Assembly (NCBI RefSeq): GCF_040361335.1
Contig: NZ_APNM01000009.1
Location: forward strand, 62,001 to 126,000
Direction: 5' to 3'
DNA: 64,000 bases
From: APNM01 sp040361335
GTDB taxonomy: Bacteria; Pseudomonadota; Gammaproteobacteria; Nevskiales; Salinisphaeraceae
In this document: positions 49,225 through 58,219 of the stretch, piece by piece
How the letters are laid out: each line of letters starts with the position of its first letter
Numbering within the stretch: position 1 is the stretch's first letter
Position numbers and translations under genes: made by a program
Notes under the pieces: model-generated
The model's database searches: none
What the model was told of the DNA's origin: nothing
The model's input: the letters and a program-made list of their open reading frames with translations, nothing else

Positions 49225-49662
49225 TTATTCGGGCTTGGACAGGGTTTCGATCAAGGGGCAATGAGCGGGCTCTCGGCCCTGGCAACAGCGCTCGATAAGC
49301 TCGTCCAGTGTATGACGCATGGCGATCAGATCCTCGATCCGCTCCACCACCAGATCGCGCTGATGTTCGGCCACGCGCCGCACGTCTGCACAGCACCCAT
49401 CGCCGAGCTCCAGCAGCTCGCCGATCTCGGCCAGTGAAAAGCCCAGGGCTTGCGCGCGCTTGATGAAATGGATGCGATCCACCGTCGCCGGCGAGTAGCG
49501 ACGGTAGCCCGAGAGCGGCTTCGGCGGCTGCCCGATCAGACCGCGCCGCTGGTAGTAACGTACGGTCTGGAGGTTAACGCCCGCAGCCTGTGCCACCTTG
49601 CCAATGGTGAGCTCATGCTTGATATCGGTCACAACCTCACGACCTGCTGTTGAAGTATCCAT
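49225..49662 (-). CDS. merR: Mercury-responsive regulator MerR
   Basis: Regulator of 145 residues with the MerR winged helix (LTIGKVAQAAGVNLQTVRYYQRRGLI) and the three mercury ligands Cys91, Cys126 and Cys135, spaced 35 and 9 as in Tn501 MerR (Cys82, 117, 126). Unlike Tn501 it is encoded in the same direction as, and upstream of, the genes it controls, so the mer promoter lies behind it and it must have its own promoter upstream of 49662. Confidence 0.94.
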   Translation of the reverse strand: MDTSTAGREVVTDIKHELTIGKVAQAAGVNLQTVRYYQRRGLIGQPPKPLSGYRRYSPATVDRIHFIKRAQALGFSLAEIGELLELGDGCCADVRRVAEHQRDLVVERIEDLIAMRHTLDELIERCCQGREPAHCPLIETLSKPE

Positions 49663-49771
49663 AGAGTCACTGAGAGCCTACGCCGGGTGTTTTACCACGG
49701 TCAGTGCCGTCAACGCCCTAGTGTATCGTCTCAAAAGAAACTTTATATAAATCCTACTGGCCCAAGTACCT

Positions 49772-49978
49772 GTGAAATGGGAGATATTCGTCGGCGAAGG
49801 CGAAGTTGGCGTACTTGAGGGCGACCTCGGTGCCGTCCAGGCGTCTTCGCTGCGGGATCGCGGAAGGTGTACGGCAGGATCGCCTCGACGCTCAAGCGCG
49901 GCGAGCATGCGCATCATCGGCAACAGCCCGGGCCAGACCGCGGAGGATATCAAGGCCTTTCTGAAATCTAGCGACTGA
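49772..49978 (+). pseudogene. Remnant of a cytochrome c-like gene (3' end)
   Basis: The last 22 codons (RIIGNSPGQTAEDIKAFLKS region, ending SSD) look like the C-terminus of a small cytochrome c or related electron carrier. Upstream codons are scrambled and no heme motif or start is found. Part of the decayed stretch 49.7-51.8 kb. Confidence 0.45.
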
Positions 49979-49988
49979 GGGCAACGCG

Positions 49989-50284
49989 ATGGCCAAAGTC
50001 GAGCCGAGTCGGCACGTTACCTTGAGGCTGGTCGCAGTCGTCCTGGCCACTGCCGGCATGGCAGTGGCCATGGGCGCGAGCGGCGACGGCGTAGAACGCG
50101 GCCAAGAGGTCTATCATCAAAGTGCATCGCATGCCACGGGGACAATGGCGAGGGCTGGTACCCGGCGCGCCGAACTTCAACGCCGAGGACGGGTGCTGAC
50201 CAAAGAGGCGGCAAACCCGGCCTCACCGAGCAGGAGATTCGTGCCGCGATCTGCTACATGCGTGAGACCTTTGGACAAGAGTAA
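49989..50284 (+). pseudogene. Decayed cytochrome c gene
   Basis: From ATG 49989 a signal peptide and GVERGQEVYHQ are intact. The heme site CHGDNGEG is then found in another frame, GAPNFNAEDG in a third, and the C-terminus GLTEQEIRAAICYMRETFG again shifted, ending at TAA 50284. At least three frame changes and the loss of middle codons make it clearly dead. Confidence 0.75.
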
Positions 50285-50777
50285 AGCCACCAGCGCAGGG
50301 TGGCCCACTGCGGGGCCTTAACCCCGGCAGCAGTCACCTCTTTCTAGCGCACATCAGTGCCGAAGAGCTACTTCGCAACGCATGCAAAGGACAAAAGACC
50401 ATGAAAGCACTTGAAGCCATAGACCTCGCCCTGCTCACCGTTTTCGCTAGTATCGCCACGAGCAACGCATGATGCACAAGCCGCTTTCGTATTGAGGCGC
50501 CTAACGATCGGCTGACCCTACCCCCTGCTGCGGAGAACCGGCGGGTTTGGGTCGCGGGCGGGGCGACGGTCTGCCTCCCTCTGCGTACCCCAGAAGGCAG
50601 CCGACGCCCGCGCCCCCGTACGCGCATGTCTACTGTGACCTGGGCGGGCTGTCAAATTGGATGCCGGATGCCATTTGCGATCGGACAGTGGCCTGCTGAG
50701 CCCCATCCTCAACGGTGCCACCCCCGGCTGCCGCCTAGGCAGGAGTCATTCCGGATTCTGTGGGCTGCCGGGAGCGA
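50285..50777. other. Non-coding decayed stretch
   Basis: Gap of 493 bases. Only a 23-codon frame with a ribosome site (50401-50472, MKALEAIDLALLTVFASIAT...) is seen, which looks like the beginning of a lost exported protein. No promoter pattern, IS end or RNA was recognised in the rest. Confidence 0.5.
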
Positions 50778-51257
50778 TTAGGCGCCGCGCACCTGGAATT
50801 GTTCGAAGGGTTCGCCGATGCGTCGGCACAGGGCCGGCGCCAGCCATGTTGCCACCGGCTGTTGCACGACGCGGTAGATTGCGCGTGCCGGCAGGCTGCC
50901 GGCCAGTCTCCGCCACGCAGTGCGCAGCCAATTCGGCGACCCCGCGGCCAGCACCGCCGAGGGCGCGCTCAGGGCGATCAGGAACGGGCCCACATGGTGC
51001 AACACCAAGTGCTGGGCGCGATGCACGAAGAACATGTACTGCGCCAGATAATCCAGATGCGTCTGCATCACCGCGTACATCGCCGCCAAGCCGGTCAAAA
51101 AGCCGATGGCGCTCGGCGCATCCGCCGGTCGGCCGCGTCGGCGCAGGCCGCGCAGATACAACGACAGTACCAGGCCGAAGGCTGCGATCAGCGACCAGAA
51201 CGGCTCCCAGGGCGCCAGAAGCCGCAACCAGTCGGGTAGAGCCGCGCTTGCGCTCAT
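50778..51257 (-). pseudogene. Truncated CtaG-like (caa3-type cytochrome oxidase assembly) protein
   Basis: From ATG 51257 the frame encodes 159 residues of a CtaG-like membrane protein (YMFFVHRAQHLVLHHVGPFLIALSAP is the landmark, with the conserved histidines of the family). Relatives have about 270-290 residues; here the second half is replaced by CRRIGEPFEQFQVRGA. It is therefore probably a deletion derivative and not functional, though the part present is in one open frame. Confidence 0.6.
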
Positions 51258-51477
51258 GATCGTAGCCGTATCAGCTGGCGGTCGTTGATGCTGCGGCTTA
51301 AAGAACGGATAGCGTATCTCCCAGCCGCGCGACTCCCGGTAAACCAGCACCTCGGTGGCCACGACCACCCCCGTTCGACGATCCAGCCGACGGTGATCGG
51401 CCATTCCTTGCCGATTTCCTCCAGGATCGAGAAACCGCCTCTTGACCTAAAGTTTGCTCCGGGTGACATCGCTGGGG

Positions 51478-51663
51478 CTATCGGAAGATGCTCCAGAACG
51501 TAAGCCTGGCATTCCTGTTCAACGGCATCGGCACCCAGCTGGCGATATGGGGCTGATCTATCCCGTATGGGCCATGGCGGCCAGCGTTACCGCCATCTTC
51601 GTGAACTCGCTGTGGGAACGTCCGGGGTGTTCTTCGACGCGGTGGCGAGGGTGGGTGCCTGAG
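51478..51663 (+). pseudogene. 3' remnant of a heavy-metal P-type ATPase
   Basis: The codons around 51482 read YRKMLQNVSLAFLFNGIG, then after a frame change GLIYPVWAMAASVTAIFVNSLW, then after another FFDAVARVGA. These are the last two membrane helices of CopA-type ATPases. Everything upstream (metal, phosphorylation and ATP domains) is missing. Confidence 0.7.
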
Positions 51664-51748
51664 CCTGTCAGGGTGATTTCCTGTCACCCGCACTTCCGAC
51701 GGACGCGGTCACTGCCTAGCGATGGCAGTACGCCTAGATGGATGGCAT

Positions 51749-51779
51749 TTGACTCCGAACCATAGTCTAGGGTTTATAC
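51749..51779 (+). promoter_or_regulatory. MerR-type promoter (19-bp spacer)
   Basis: -35 TTGACT (51749-51754), 19 bases, -10 TTATAC (51774-51779). The spacer contains AACCATAG-T-CTAGGGTT, a near-perfect dyad (7 of 8). It differs in sequence from the dyads at 39344 and 41160, so it may answer to another MerR protein not in view. Drives the copper operon. Confidence 0.68.
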
Positions 51780-51818
51780 TGCGCAAGCTATGAAAGCGTT
51801 CACGATTCATCGCCGAAC

Positions 51819-52166
51819 ATGAGCCGGGCCGTTCGAATAGTCGCCGTTGTGCTCGTGCTAGCCGGCCAATTGGCCGTCGCCGGGCAAGCGTTCGCGTTGC
51901 CCGACTGCCACGGCACCTCCCCCGGTAACGTTTCCCATGCGGACATGGGGCATGCCACGCACGCGCAGGACGCCGACGGCGACACGGCCGATTGCCATTG
52001 CCCGCAAGGCATGCACTGCGGACACTGCGCCGCGTCGGTCGGCAAGATGGTCAGCGAAGAGACGCAATCGACGACCACCGAAAAGTTGGGTCCGCGCTCG
52101 CCCGCAAATCTCGCCCTGGCTCACAAGGACCCTCTCGAGAGACCCCCGTCTATCTCCCGTTCGTGA
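51819..52166 (+). CDS. His/Cys/Met-rich exported protein
   Basis: Protein of 115 residues; signal peptide VVLVLAGQLAVAGQAFA. The mature part carries DCHGTSPGNVSHADMGHATHAQ and DCHCPQGMHCGHC, which could bind copper in the periplasm. It resembles the small first genes of copper operons (DUF2946 or CopL-like) only in composition. It follows the MerR-type promoter at 51749 by 39 bases. Confidence 0.68.
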   Translation: MSRAVRIVAVVLVLAGQLAVAGQAFALPDCHGTSPGNVSHADMGHATHAQDADGDTADCHCPQGMHCGHCAASVGKMVSEETQSTTTEKLGPRSPANLALAHKDPLERPPSISRS

Positions 52167-52226
52167 TCTGCCGGCGGTCGTGCGCTTTGGCGCATGACCA
52201 ACGATCATTGACGACGGGAGACGACC

Positions 52227-52760
52227 ATGCCCCCTACATCCCCTGCCCGACGGGCGGCAGGCTTGCCCGGACGACCCGGGAAGAAACGGCTTGTCGAGCC
52301 GGAACACAGGAGCATCCGCCAGCCTAATACTCCGGTCCGACGCCCGGGCCTGTTAGTTGTTCTGGCTCTGGCGCTTACAAGCCTGGCGATGGGCCCGGTT
52401 CATGCTCATACCCCGGATTGGCCCGACCGCGCCTGGCCGAAGCACGGCGGCCTGGTCCAAACCGCTGGCGACGTCAGAGTGGAACTCGTGGCGAAGCCCG
52501 AGCGGCTCGACATCTACCTCCGCGATCCCGGCAATCAGTCGGTCGTCGACGAAGTCGTGTCAGGTGAAATCCTAATCTGGAGCGATGACGGCTCGAAAGA
52601 CATGCCACTGAGCCGTGAGGGCACGCATTTGACCGCGGCGGCCTCTCCCCCGGCGACCACCCCGTTTCGCGTGATCGTCGAACTCCATATGGCAGGGAAA
52701 GCGCCACTCAAGCTTCTATTCGGCCCCATGACCCTGCCTGAGCAGCGGGCGGGGCGTTGA
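52227..52760 (+). CDS. Hypothetical exported protein of the copper operon
   Basis: Protein of 177 residues. A long basic n-region of about 40 residues precedes the hydrophobic core LLVVLALALTSLAMGPVHAH. The mature part KHGGLVQTAGDVRVELVAKPERLDIYLRD is known as a small beta-rich domain beside metal efflux genes; function unknown. GGGAG eight bases before ATG 52227 supports this start despite the long n-region. Confidence 0.7.
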   Translation: MPPTSPARRAAGLPGRPGKKRLVEPEHRSIRQPNTPVRRPGLLVVLALALTSLAMGPVHAHTPDWPDRAWPKHGGLVQTAGDVRVELVAKPERLDIYLRDPGNQSVVDEVVSGEILIWSDDGSKDMPLSREGTHLTAAASPPATTPFRVIVELHMAGKAPLKLLFGPMTLPEQRAGR

Positions 52761-52847
52761 TGCGGATTGCCAGCACCTCTTGCCCGCATTAGGCACGGCG
52801 CCGGCACGTCGCCATTGACCGCTTCGAACCCTTTGCAGGAGTAAATC

Positions 52848-53567
52848 ATGCGTAAGTATGCACTCGGTGGCCTATTCTCCGTTGCCCTAGTCGGCGCGGT
52901 TGCCCTGACCTGGGCGCTCGGCGGATTCATGAACGTGGCCGCCACCTACCCGGACCCGCCGCCCGTGGCGTGGTTACTCCACAGCACCTACGCCAGCTCG
53001 GTCGAGCGCCGCTCGACGAATATCGAAGTGCCGGCAGATTTGGGTGCCTCCGAGCAGGTGCTGCGCGGCGCACGCAGCTATCTCGCTATGTGCAGCGGCT
53101 GCCATACGCCGCCGGGACAGTCGCCGACACCGGTCAGCCAGGGCCTGTACCCGCCACCGCCGAACCTAGTGGAACTGATCCCACACCGCAGCCCGGCAGA
53201 GGCTTTCTGGGTGATTAAAAACGGCGTGCGCATGACGGGCATGCCGGCCTTCGGGCCGACCCACGAGGACGAGGAACTGTGGGCGCTGGTGGCCTTTCTG
53301 GACCGCATCGCGGGTGCATCGCCGCAAACCTACGAGACCCTCGTGGCCGAGGCAAAGCACACGGCGCCCGCCGATGACGGCCACGGGCATCGGCATAGCA
53401 ACGACGCCATGGGCGAAACGCAAAGCGCGCCGGGCCATCACGACCCACAGGATTCCCCTGCCGAGGCGCATCCGCATGAGGAAGGATCAGCCGGCCCGTC
53501 TGACGAACACCACGAGAAAGCGAGTCCTCATGCGGATGGCGACGATGGTCATGACCACCAACACTGA
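52848..53567 (+). CDS. Cytochrome c with His-rich C-terminal tail
   Basis: Exported or anchored monoheme cytochrome c of 239 residues. The N-terminal helix (7-30) is followed by heme site Cys82-Ser-Gly-Cys85-His86 and a later Met in GVRMTGMPAFGP as likely axial ligand. The last 65 residues are acidic and carry 13 histidines (GHGHRH, GHHD, AHPH, GHDHQH), a putative copper- or nickel-binding tail that ordinary relatives lack. It precedes copA, to which it may pass or accept electrons. GGAG eight bases before the ATG. Confidence 0.85.
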   Translation: MRKYALGGLFSVALVGAVALTWALGGFMNVAATYPDPPPVAWLLHSTYASSVERRSTNIEVPADLGASEQVLRGARSYLAMCSGCHTPPGQSPTPVSQGLYPPPPNLVELIPHRSPAEAFWVIKNGVRMTGMPAFGPTHEDEELWALVAFLDRIAGASPQTYETLVAEAKHTAPADDGHGHRHSNDAMGETQSAPGHHDPQDSPAEAHPHEEGSAGPSDEHHEKASPHADGDDGHDHQH

Positions 53568-53621
53568 GTCCGAAATCAAGTCGCAGTTAACGATCGATTT
53601 GTTCCCATCACGGAGTGAGCG

Positions 53622-55502
53622 ATGACGCATCGACACCACGACACTCACCGCCGACGCCTGTTGCAGGCACTCGGCGGCACCGGCGTGCTCGCCGGCCTGG
53701 AGGCCTTGCTGCCGGCCTATGCCCGCGCCCGTGACGGCCGCCACCTCACCGGGACTGCCGCGCGCGTGCCCGGCGGCGCCGCGCGGGACGTGGCCATGGA
53801 TATTCACATCCGCCGCGAGACGATCGATATCGCCGGCGGCCAGGCTTCCGCAATCACCATGAACCACTCCCTGCCCGGCCCCCTCGTGGAGCTGTGGGAG
53901 GGCAAGAATGCCCTGTTGCGCGTGCACAACCACTTGGACGAGTCGACCTCCATCCACTGGCACGGCATCCTGTTGCCATTCACGATGGACGGGGTCCCGG
54001 GCGTGGCCTTCCCCGGCATCGACCCGGGCGACACCTTCGAGGCGCATTTCCCGGTGCGCCAGTACGGCACCTACTGGTACCACAGCCACACCGGCGTGCA
54101 GGAGCAGCTCGGCCAGTACGGCCCGCTGGTCATCCATCCAAAGAGCCGCGAGGATCATATCCCCGCCGACCGCGAATACGTCGTGGTGCTCAGTGATTGG
54201 ACCTTCGAGGATCCGCACCGGGTCATGGCGAAGCTCAAGAAGGTGAGCGACTACTACAACTTCAATAAGCGCACCGTCGGGGACTTCGTGGAGGACGTGT
54301 CCAAGGCGGGCTGGCGCGCAACCCTGCACGATCGCCTGGCGTGGGGGAACATGCGCATGAGCCCGCGCGACATCGCCGATGTCACCGGCTACACCTACAC
54401 CTACCTGATGAACGGCATGCACCCGGAGGCCAACTGGACCGGGCTGTTTGCGCCGGGCGAGCAGGTGCGCCTGCGCGTGATCAACGCGTCGGCCATGAGC
54501 TACTTCAATGTCCGCATCCCGGGCCTGCCGATGACCGTGGTGGCCACGGACGGCCAGAACGTGGAGCCCGTAGAGACCGACGAGTTCCAGATCGGGGTGG
54601 CTGAGCGCTTCGATGTGATCGTGCAGCCCAAGACCGGCTCCGCCTACACGCTGATGGCCGAATCCATGGACCGCAGCGGCTATGCCCGGGGAACCCTGGC
54701 ACCCCGCCCCGGCATGAGCGCGGCGGTGCCGTCACTGCGCGAGCCGCCATCCCGCACCATGATCGACATGGGCATGGCCATGGACGACATGGACATGGCA
54801 GGCATGGGCGGATCGCAGCACGGCAACAAAGCCAGGCCCGGCATGCAACATAAGGGGCACGACATGGGCGCCATGAAGCATGGCGACCACCCGATGTCGG
54901 GCATGGGCGCGGACGATAGCGTCGCCATGATGGAACCGGCCGGCCCGATCGTCGCCCGCCATGGCCCGGACTGGCATGGCCCCGGCAATATCAGCGTTGC
55001 GGAAGTCCAGCGCGACCGCCTGGCCGAGCGCGGCACCGGCCTGCAGGACGCCCCCCACCGGGTACTCACCTACAGCCAGCTACGCAATACCAAGCGCATG
55101 GTGGACCGGCGCGAGCCGAGCCACACCGTCGAGATCCACCTGACCGGCAACATGGAGCGCTACATGTGGTCGTTCGACGGCGTCAAGTACACCGACGCCG
55201 ACAGCCCGATCGACTTCCCCTACGGCGAGCGCGTGCGGCTGATCATGGTCAACGACACCATGATGGAGCACCCCATCCACCTGCACGGCATGTTCATGGA
55301 GCTGGAGAACGACCAGGGCGAATATCTGCCCTTCAAGGACACCATCAGCGTGCTGCCGGGATCGCGGGTCTCGCTCCTGGTAACGGCCAACGAGCCCGGC
55401 CGCTGGGCCTTCCACTGCCATTTCCTCTATCACATGGATATGGGCATGTTCCGCGTGGTCCGCGTGATCCCTGCCGAGAAAAAAGGAGAGAACAATGCGT
55501 AA
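53622..55502 (+). CDS. copA: Multicopper oxidase CopA/PcoA (copper resistance)
   Basis: Periplasmic Cu(I)-oxidising multicopper oxidase, 626 residues. A twin-arginine signal (HRRRLLQALGG) is present. Copper ligands are visible in HWHG, YHSHTGVQ, HPIHLHG and HCHFLYHMDMGM. A Met/His-rich linker (about 380-430, with MDMAGMGG, GHDMGAMKHGDHPMSGMG) is typical of PcoA. Its stop overlaps copB by eight bases. It works with CopB at the outer membrane. Confidence 0.95.
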   Translation: MTHRHHDTHRRRLLQALGGTGVLAGLEALLPAYARARDGRHLTGTAARVPGGAARDVAMDIHIRRETIDIAGGQASAITMNHSLPGPLVELWEGKNALLRVHNHLDESTSIHWHGILLPFTMDGVPGVAFPGIDPGDTFEAHFPVRQYGTYWYHSHTGVQEQLGQYGPLVIHPKSREDHIPADREYVVVLSDWTFEDPHRVMAKLKKVSDYYNFNKRTVGDFVEDVSKAGWRATLHDRLAWGNMRMSPRDIADVTGYTYTYLMNGMHPEANWTGLFAPGEQVRLRVINASAMSYFNVRIPGLPMTVVATDGQNVEPVETDEFQIGVAERFDVIVQPKTGSAYTLMAESMDRSGYARGTLAPRPGMSAAVPSLREPPSRTMIDMGMAMDDMDMAGMGGSQHGNKARPGMQHKGHDMGAMKHGDHPMSGMGADDSVAMMEPAGPIVARHGPDWHGPGNISVAEVQRDRLAERGTGLQDAPHRVLTYSQLRNTKRMVDRREPSHTVEIHLTGNMERYMWSFDGVKYTDADSPIDFPYGERVRLIMVNDTMMEHPIHLHGMFMELENDQGEYLPFKDTISVLPGSRVSLLVTANEPGRWAFHCHFLYHMDMGMFRVVRVIPAEKKGENNA

Positions 55503-56349
55503 GACGATTTTCTCTTCCATGAGCACGGCCTTGCTGCTGGGGATTACGCTGGCCACGGCAGCCGCCGGGGTCGAGGCGACCGAGCGGACCAACACGGGCG
55601 ACGAGGAGCGCGAGCTGCCCGGCAAGGTCACAGACCCCGATGTCATCGCGCCGCCCGGTGCACGAACGCCGTTTAGCGGGGCACCGGCCGAGTGGACGAA
55701 CTTCATCAAGGACTCGAAGCCCTTCGCTTTCAGTCTGATCGACCGGCTGGAATACGGCGACAGCGACGAGGCGAATACCTATCTCTGGGATGCCCAGGGC
55801 TGGATCGGCAGCGATATACACAAGTTCTGGTGGAAGACCGAGGGCGAGGGGCCCACTCATGGCGGCGGCCCCGAAAACACCGAGTTCCAGGCCCTGTACA
55901 ACCGCACCATCGCTCCGTTCTGGGGTGCCCAGGTAGGCCTGCGCTACGACACCAACCCCAACCCGAACACCGGTTATGCCGTGCTCGGCGTGCAGGGCCT
56001 GGCGCCCTATTGGTTCGAGTCCGATACCGCCCTGTTCCTCAGCGAGGACGGCGACCTGAGCTTCCGCGGCGAGTTCGAGTACGAGCTGCTGTTCACTCAG
56101 CGGCTGATCCTGCAGCCGCGGCTGGAGATCAACGCCAGCGCCGATGACGTCCCCGAGCTGGGCCTGGGCAGCGGACTCAACGACACCGAGGCCGGCCTAC
56201 GCCTGCGCTACGAGATCAAACGTGAGTTCGCACCTTACATCGGCGTGCGCTGGGAACAGCTCTATGGCGATACCAAGGACATCGCGGAGCGCGAGGGCGA
56301 GCCCACCTCGAGCACATCGTTCGTGATCGGTGTCCGGATGTGGTACTGA
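55495..56349 (+). CDS. copB: Copper resistance outer-membrane protein CopB/PcoB
   Basis: Outer-membrane barrel protein of 284 residues with a signal peptide (ALLLGITLATAAAGVEA). Family landmarks are LIDRLEYGDSDEANTYLWDAQGWIG, FWWKTEGEG, QALYNRTIAPFWGAQVGLRYD and the end FVIGVRMWY. The Met-rich N-terminal segment seen in PcoB is nearly absent here. It is translated with copA through the overlap. Confidence 0.94.
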   Translation: MRKTIFSSMSTALLLGITLATAAAGVEATERTNTGDEERELPGKVTDPDVIAPPGARTPFSGAPAEWTNFIKDSKPFAFSLIDRLEYGDSDEANTYLWDAQGWIGSDIHKFWWKTEGEGPTHGGGPENTEFQALYNRTIAPFWGAQVGLRYDTNPNPNTGYAVLGVQGLAPYWFESDTALFLSEDGDLSFRGEFEYELLFTQRLILQPRLEINASADDVPELGLGSGLNDTEAGLRLRYEIKREFAPYIGVRWEQLYGDTKDIAEREGEPTSSTSFVIGVRMWY

Positions 56350-56382
56350 CGCCATGCCGCCCCATATCTTGAGGAAACACGC

Positions 56383-57045
56383 ATGAAAGAGCATGAGTCG
56401 AACGTCGCCTACCTGCACGCCTTGCGCTTCGCCTGGCTCACGCGCTTTTACGACCCCGTGGTTGCGCTCACTGTGCGCGAGCGGACCTTCAAGCAGCGGC
56501 TGATCGCTCTGGCGGGCATCGAAAGTGGCCACGAAGTACTTGATATCGGCTGCGGAACCGGCACCCTGGCGATCTTGATCAAACAGACATGCCCGGGCGC
56601 GGAAGTTACCGGGCTCGACGGCGACCCCGAGATTCTTGACCGCGCCCGACGCAAGGCGCAGGTTGCCGCAATCGACATACGGTTCGATCAGGGCCTGTCC
56701 AACGCGCTGCCTTACCAGGATGCGAGTTTCGACCGAGTCGTCTCTAGCCTGTTCTTCCATCACCTCGACCAGGACGGTAAGCAGGGCACTCTGAATGAGA
56801 TCCGGCGGGTGCTCAGGCCTGGAGGGGAGCTACACATCGCCGATTGGGGGCAGCCGGCCAACGCCCTCATGCGCGGACTGTTCTTCGCCATCCAGCTCCT
56901 GGACGGTTTCGAGACCACACGTGACAACGTGAAGGGGCAACTGCCGACATACCTTGCGAACGCCGGCCTCACAGCCGTGAGCCAGCAAGGGCAGTTGAAT
57001 ACGATTTTCGGCACGCTTGGCTTCTATAGTGCGATCCGATCCTGA
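56383..57045 (+). CDS. Class I SAM-dependent methyltransferase
   Basis: Methyltransferase of 220 residues. SAM-binding motifs are clear: VLDIGCGTGTLAILI, VTGLDGDPEIL, and the later SFDRVVSSLFFHHL with VLRPGGELHIADWG. It belongs to the UbiE/Arsenite-like class by appearance. It lies 33 bases after copB in the same direction. The presence in a metal operon might suggest methylation of a metalloid, but the Cys set of ArsM is missing, so the substrate is open. Confidence 0.85.
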   Translation: MKEHESNVAYLHALRFAWLTRFYDPVVALTVRERTFKQRLIALAGIESGHEVLDIGCGTGTLAILIKQTCPGAEVTGLDGDPEILDRARRKAQVAAIDIRFDQGLSNALPYQDASFDRVVSSLFFHHLDQDGKQGTLNEIRRVLRPGGELHIADWGQPANALMRGLFFAIQLLDGFETTRDNVKGQLPTYLANAGLTAVSQQGQLNTIFGTLGFYSAIRS

Positions 57046-57162
57046 ACGCCAGCCAACTGAGCCTGCCTTGCGTCAGCTATCTGGATCGGTTGACGGGGAT
57101 TTGATCCATGTCAATTCCTTCCCTCCGGCAATAAGCGATACTGCCATCGTGAAATTGATGTC

Positions 57163-57561
57163 GTGGACGACCCATTGAAACGGATTGCAGGGACATTGCT
57201 GTTGTCGCTGGCTTTGCTTGGCCAAGCCGCCCAGTCGGCGGTGCCCAATGCCTGCGACAAGAACCATGTCGGTCCCGATCCCGTGACCGAGGCCCCTCCT
57301 GCAAGCGATCACCACCATTCCCGAATGGCGGCCTCGGATTCGGCACCGGAGCTGGCCGTTCAGGCCAGTGCCGTGCACTCGTCATCGTGTTGCGGGACCG
57401 GAGTCAACGACGGTTGCCTGATGCAAGGCTGTCTGGCGGTCGCACTGCCCTCGCGTTTCACCTCCAGCCTGATCCGGCCCGCGGCGACCGCTCCCGTTTG
57501 TCTTTACGTCCTATCGCCCGCGACCCACATCTCCCCGCCCTTCCGACCCCCTATTGCCTGA
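57163..57561 (+). CDS. His/Cys-containing exported small protein
   Basis: Protein of 132 residues from GTG 57163; signal peptide LLLSLALLGQAAQSA. The mature part includes ASDHHHSRM and SSSCCGTGVNDGCLMQGC, giving potential metal ligands, and a hydrophobic Pro-rich end. Similar small proteins begin copper and cus operons. The start is not firm: no strong ribosome site is visible. It precedes the DUF411 lipoprotein. Confidence 0.6.
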   Translation: MDDPLKRIAGTLLLSLALLGQAAQSAVPNACDKNHVGPDPVTEAPPASDHHHSRMAASDSAPELAVQASAVHSSSCCGTGVNDGCLMQGCLAVALPSRFTSSLIRPAATAPVCLYVLSPATHISPPFRPPIA

Positions 57562-57679
57562 CTTCTCGGGCGGCATCCGTCCGCCAGACGCGTAGCAACG
57601 CACGTCAACCCGGGTCGCATTAGCCGACCAACCAAGACGCTGCGGTCTTTTAACGGCCAGTGCAGCCTCGGAGATGCTC

Positions 57680-58219
57680 ATGGCGATCTTACGCAAGAAC
57701 CGGCTCCGGTTGAGCCTGATCATGCCGCTTGCCCTCGCTGCGTGCGATATCGCAGGCGAGAACGAGACATTGACGCAGGCGGCCGCTCAGGAGGCGACCG
57801 ACCGGTCAGCCTTGACGGTATACAAAAGTCTCTCGTGCATGTGTTGCGGCCAGTGGATGGCCCACGTGGAACACGCTGCATTTGCAACCGTGAGCCGGCC
57901 TGTAGGGCGCATGAGTGCCGTCAAAAGGCAATTCGGTATCGAGCCCCGTTACCGTTCATGCCACACCGCGATATCCGAAAGCGGCTACGTCTTCGAGGGC
58001 CATATTCCCGCACGGCTCATCCAACGCTTCCTTGCGGATCCTCCCGACGACGCCATCGGCCTCGCTGTGCCGGGCATGCCACTCGGCAGTCCGGGCATGG
58101 AGTCCGGTGACAGGTTCATGCCGTACGACGTGCTGTTGCTGGAAAAGGGGGGCACGAGCCGGGTGTATGCCTCGGTGACAAGCCCGGACCAGCAATACTC
58201 GACGGAGCGACAACGATGA
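57680..58219 (+). CDS. DUF411 metal-binding lipoprotein
   Basis: Exported protein of 179 residues. The N-terminus ends in a lipobox (LALAAC, Cys22), so it is probably lipid-anchored. The DUF411 domain is shown by SLSCMCCGQWMAH, YRSCHTA and GYVFEGHIPARLIQRFL. Members are linked to copper resistance and thought to bind Cu. GGAG six bases before ATG 57680 decides the start over ATG 57674. Its stop overlaps the CusC-type gene start. Confidence 0.85.
   Translation: MAILRKNRLRLSLIMPLALAACDIAGENETLTQAAAQEATDRSALTVYKSLSCMCCGQWMAHVEHAAFATVSRPVGRMSAVKRQFGIEPRYRSCHTAISESGYVFEGHIPARLIQRFLADPPDDAIGLAVPGMPLGSPGMESGDRFMPYDVLLLEKGGTSRVYASVTSPDQQYSTERQR

Noticed and set aside
51442..51472. Possible further MerR-type promoter (TTGACC, 19 bases)
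   Set aside because: The -10 position reads CATCGC, too far from consensus, and it lies in the decayed zone.
57095..57125. TTGAC...GTCAA dyad before the His/Cys-rich gene
   Set aside because: Only five-base arms and no acceptable -10; could be chance.
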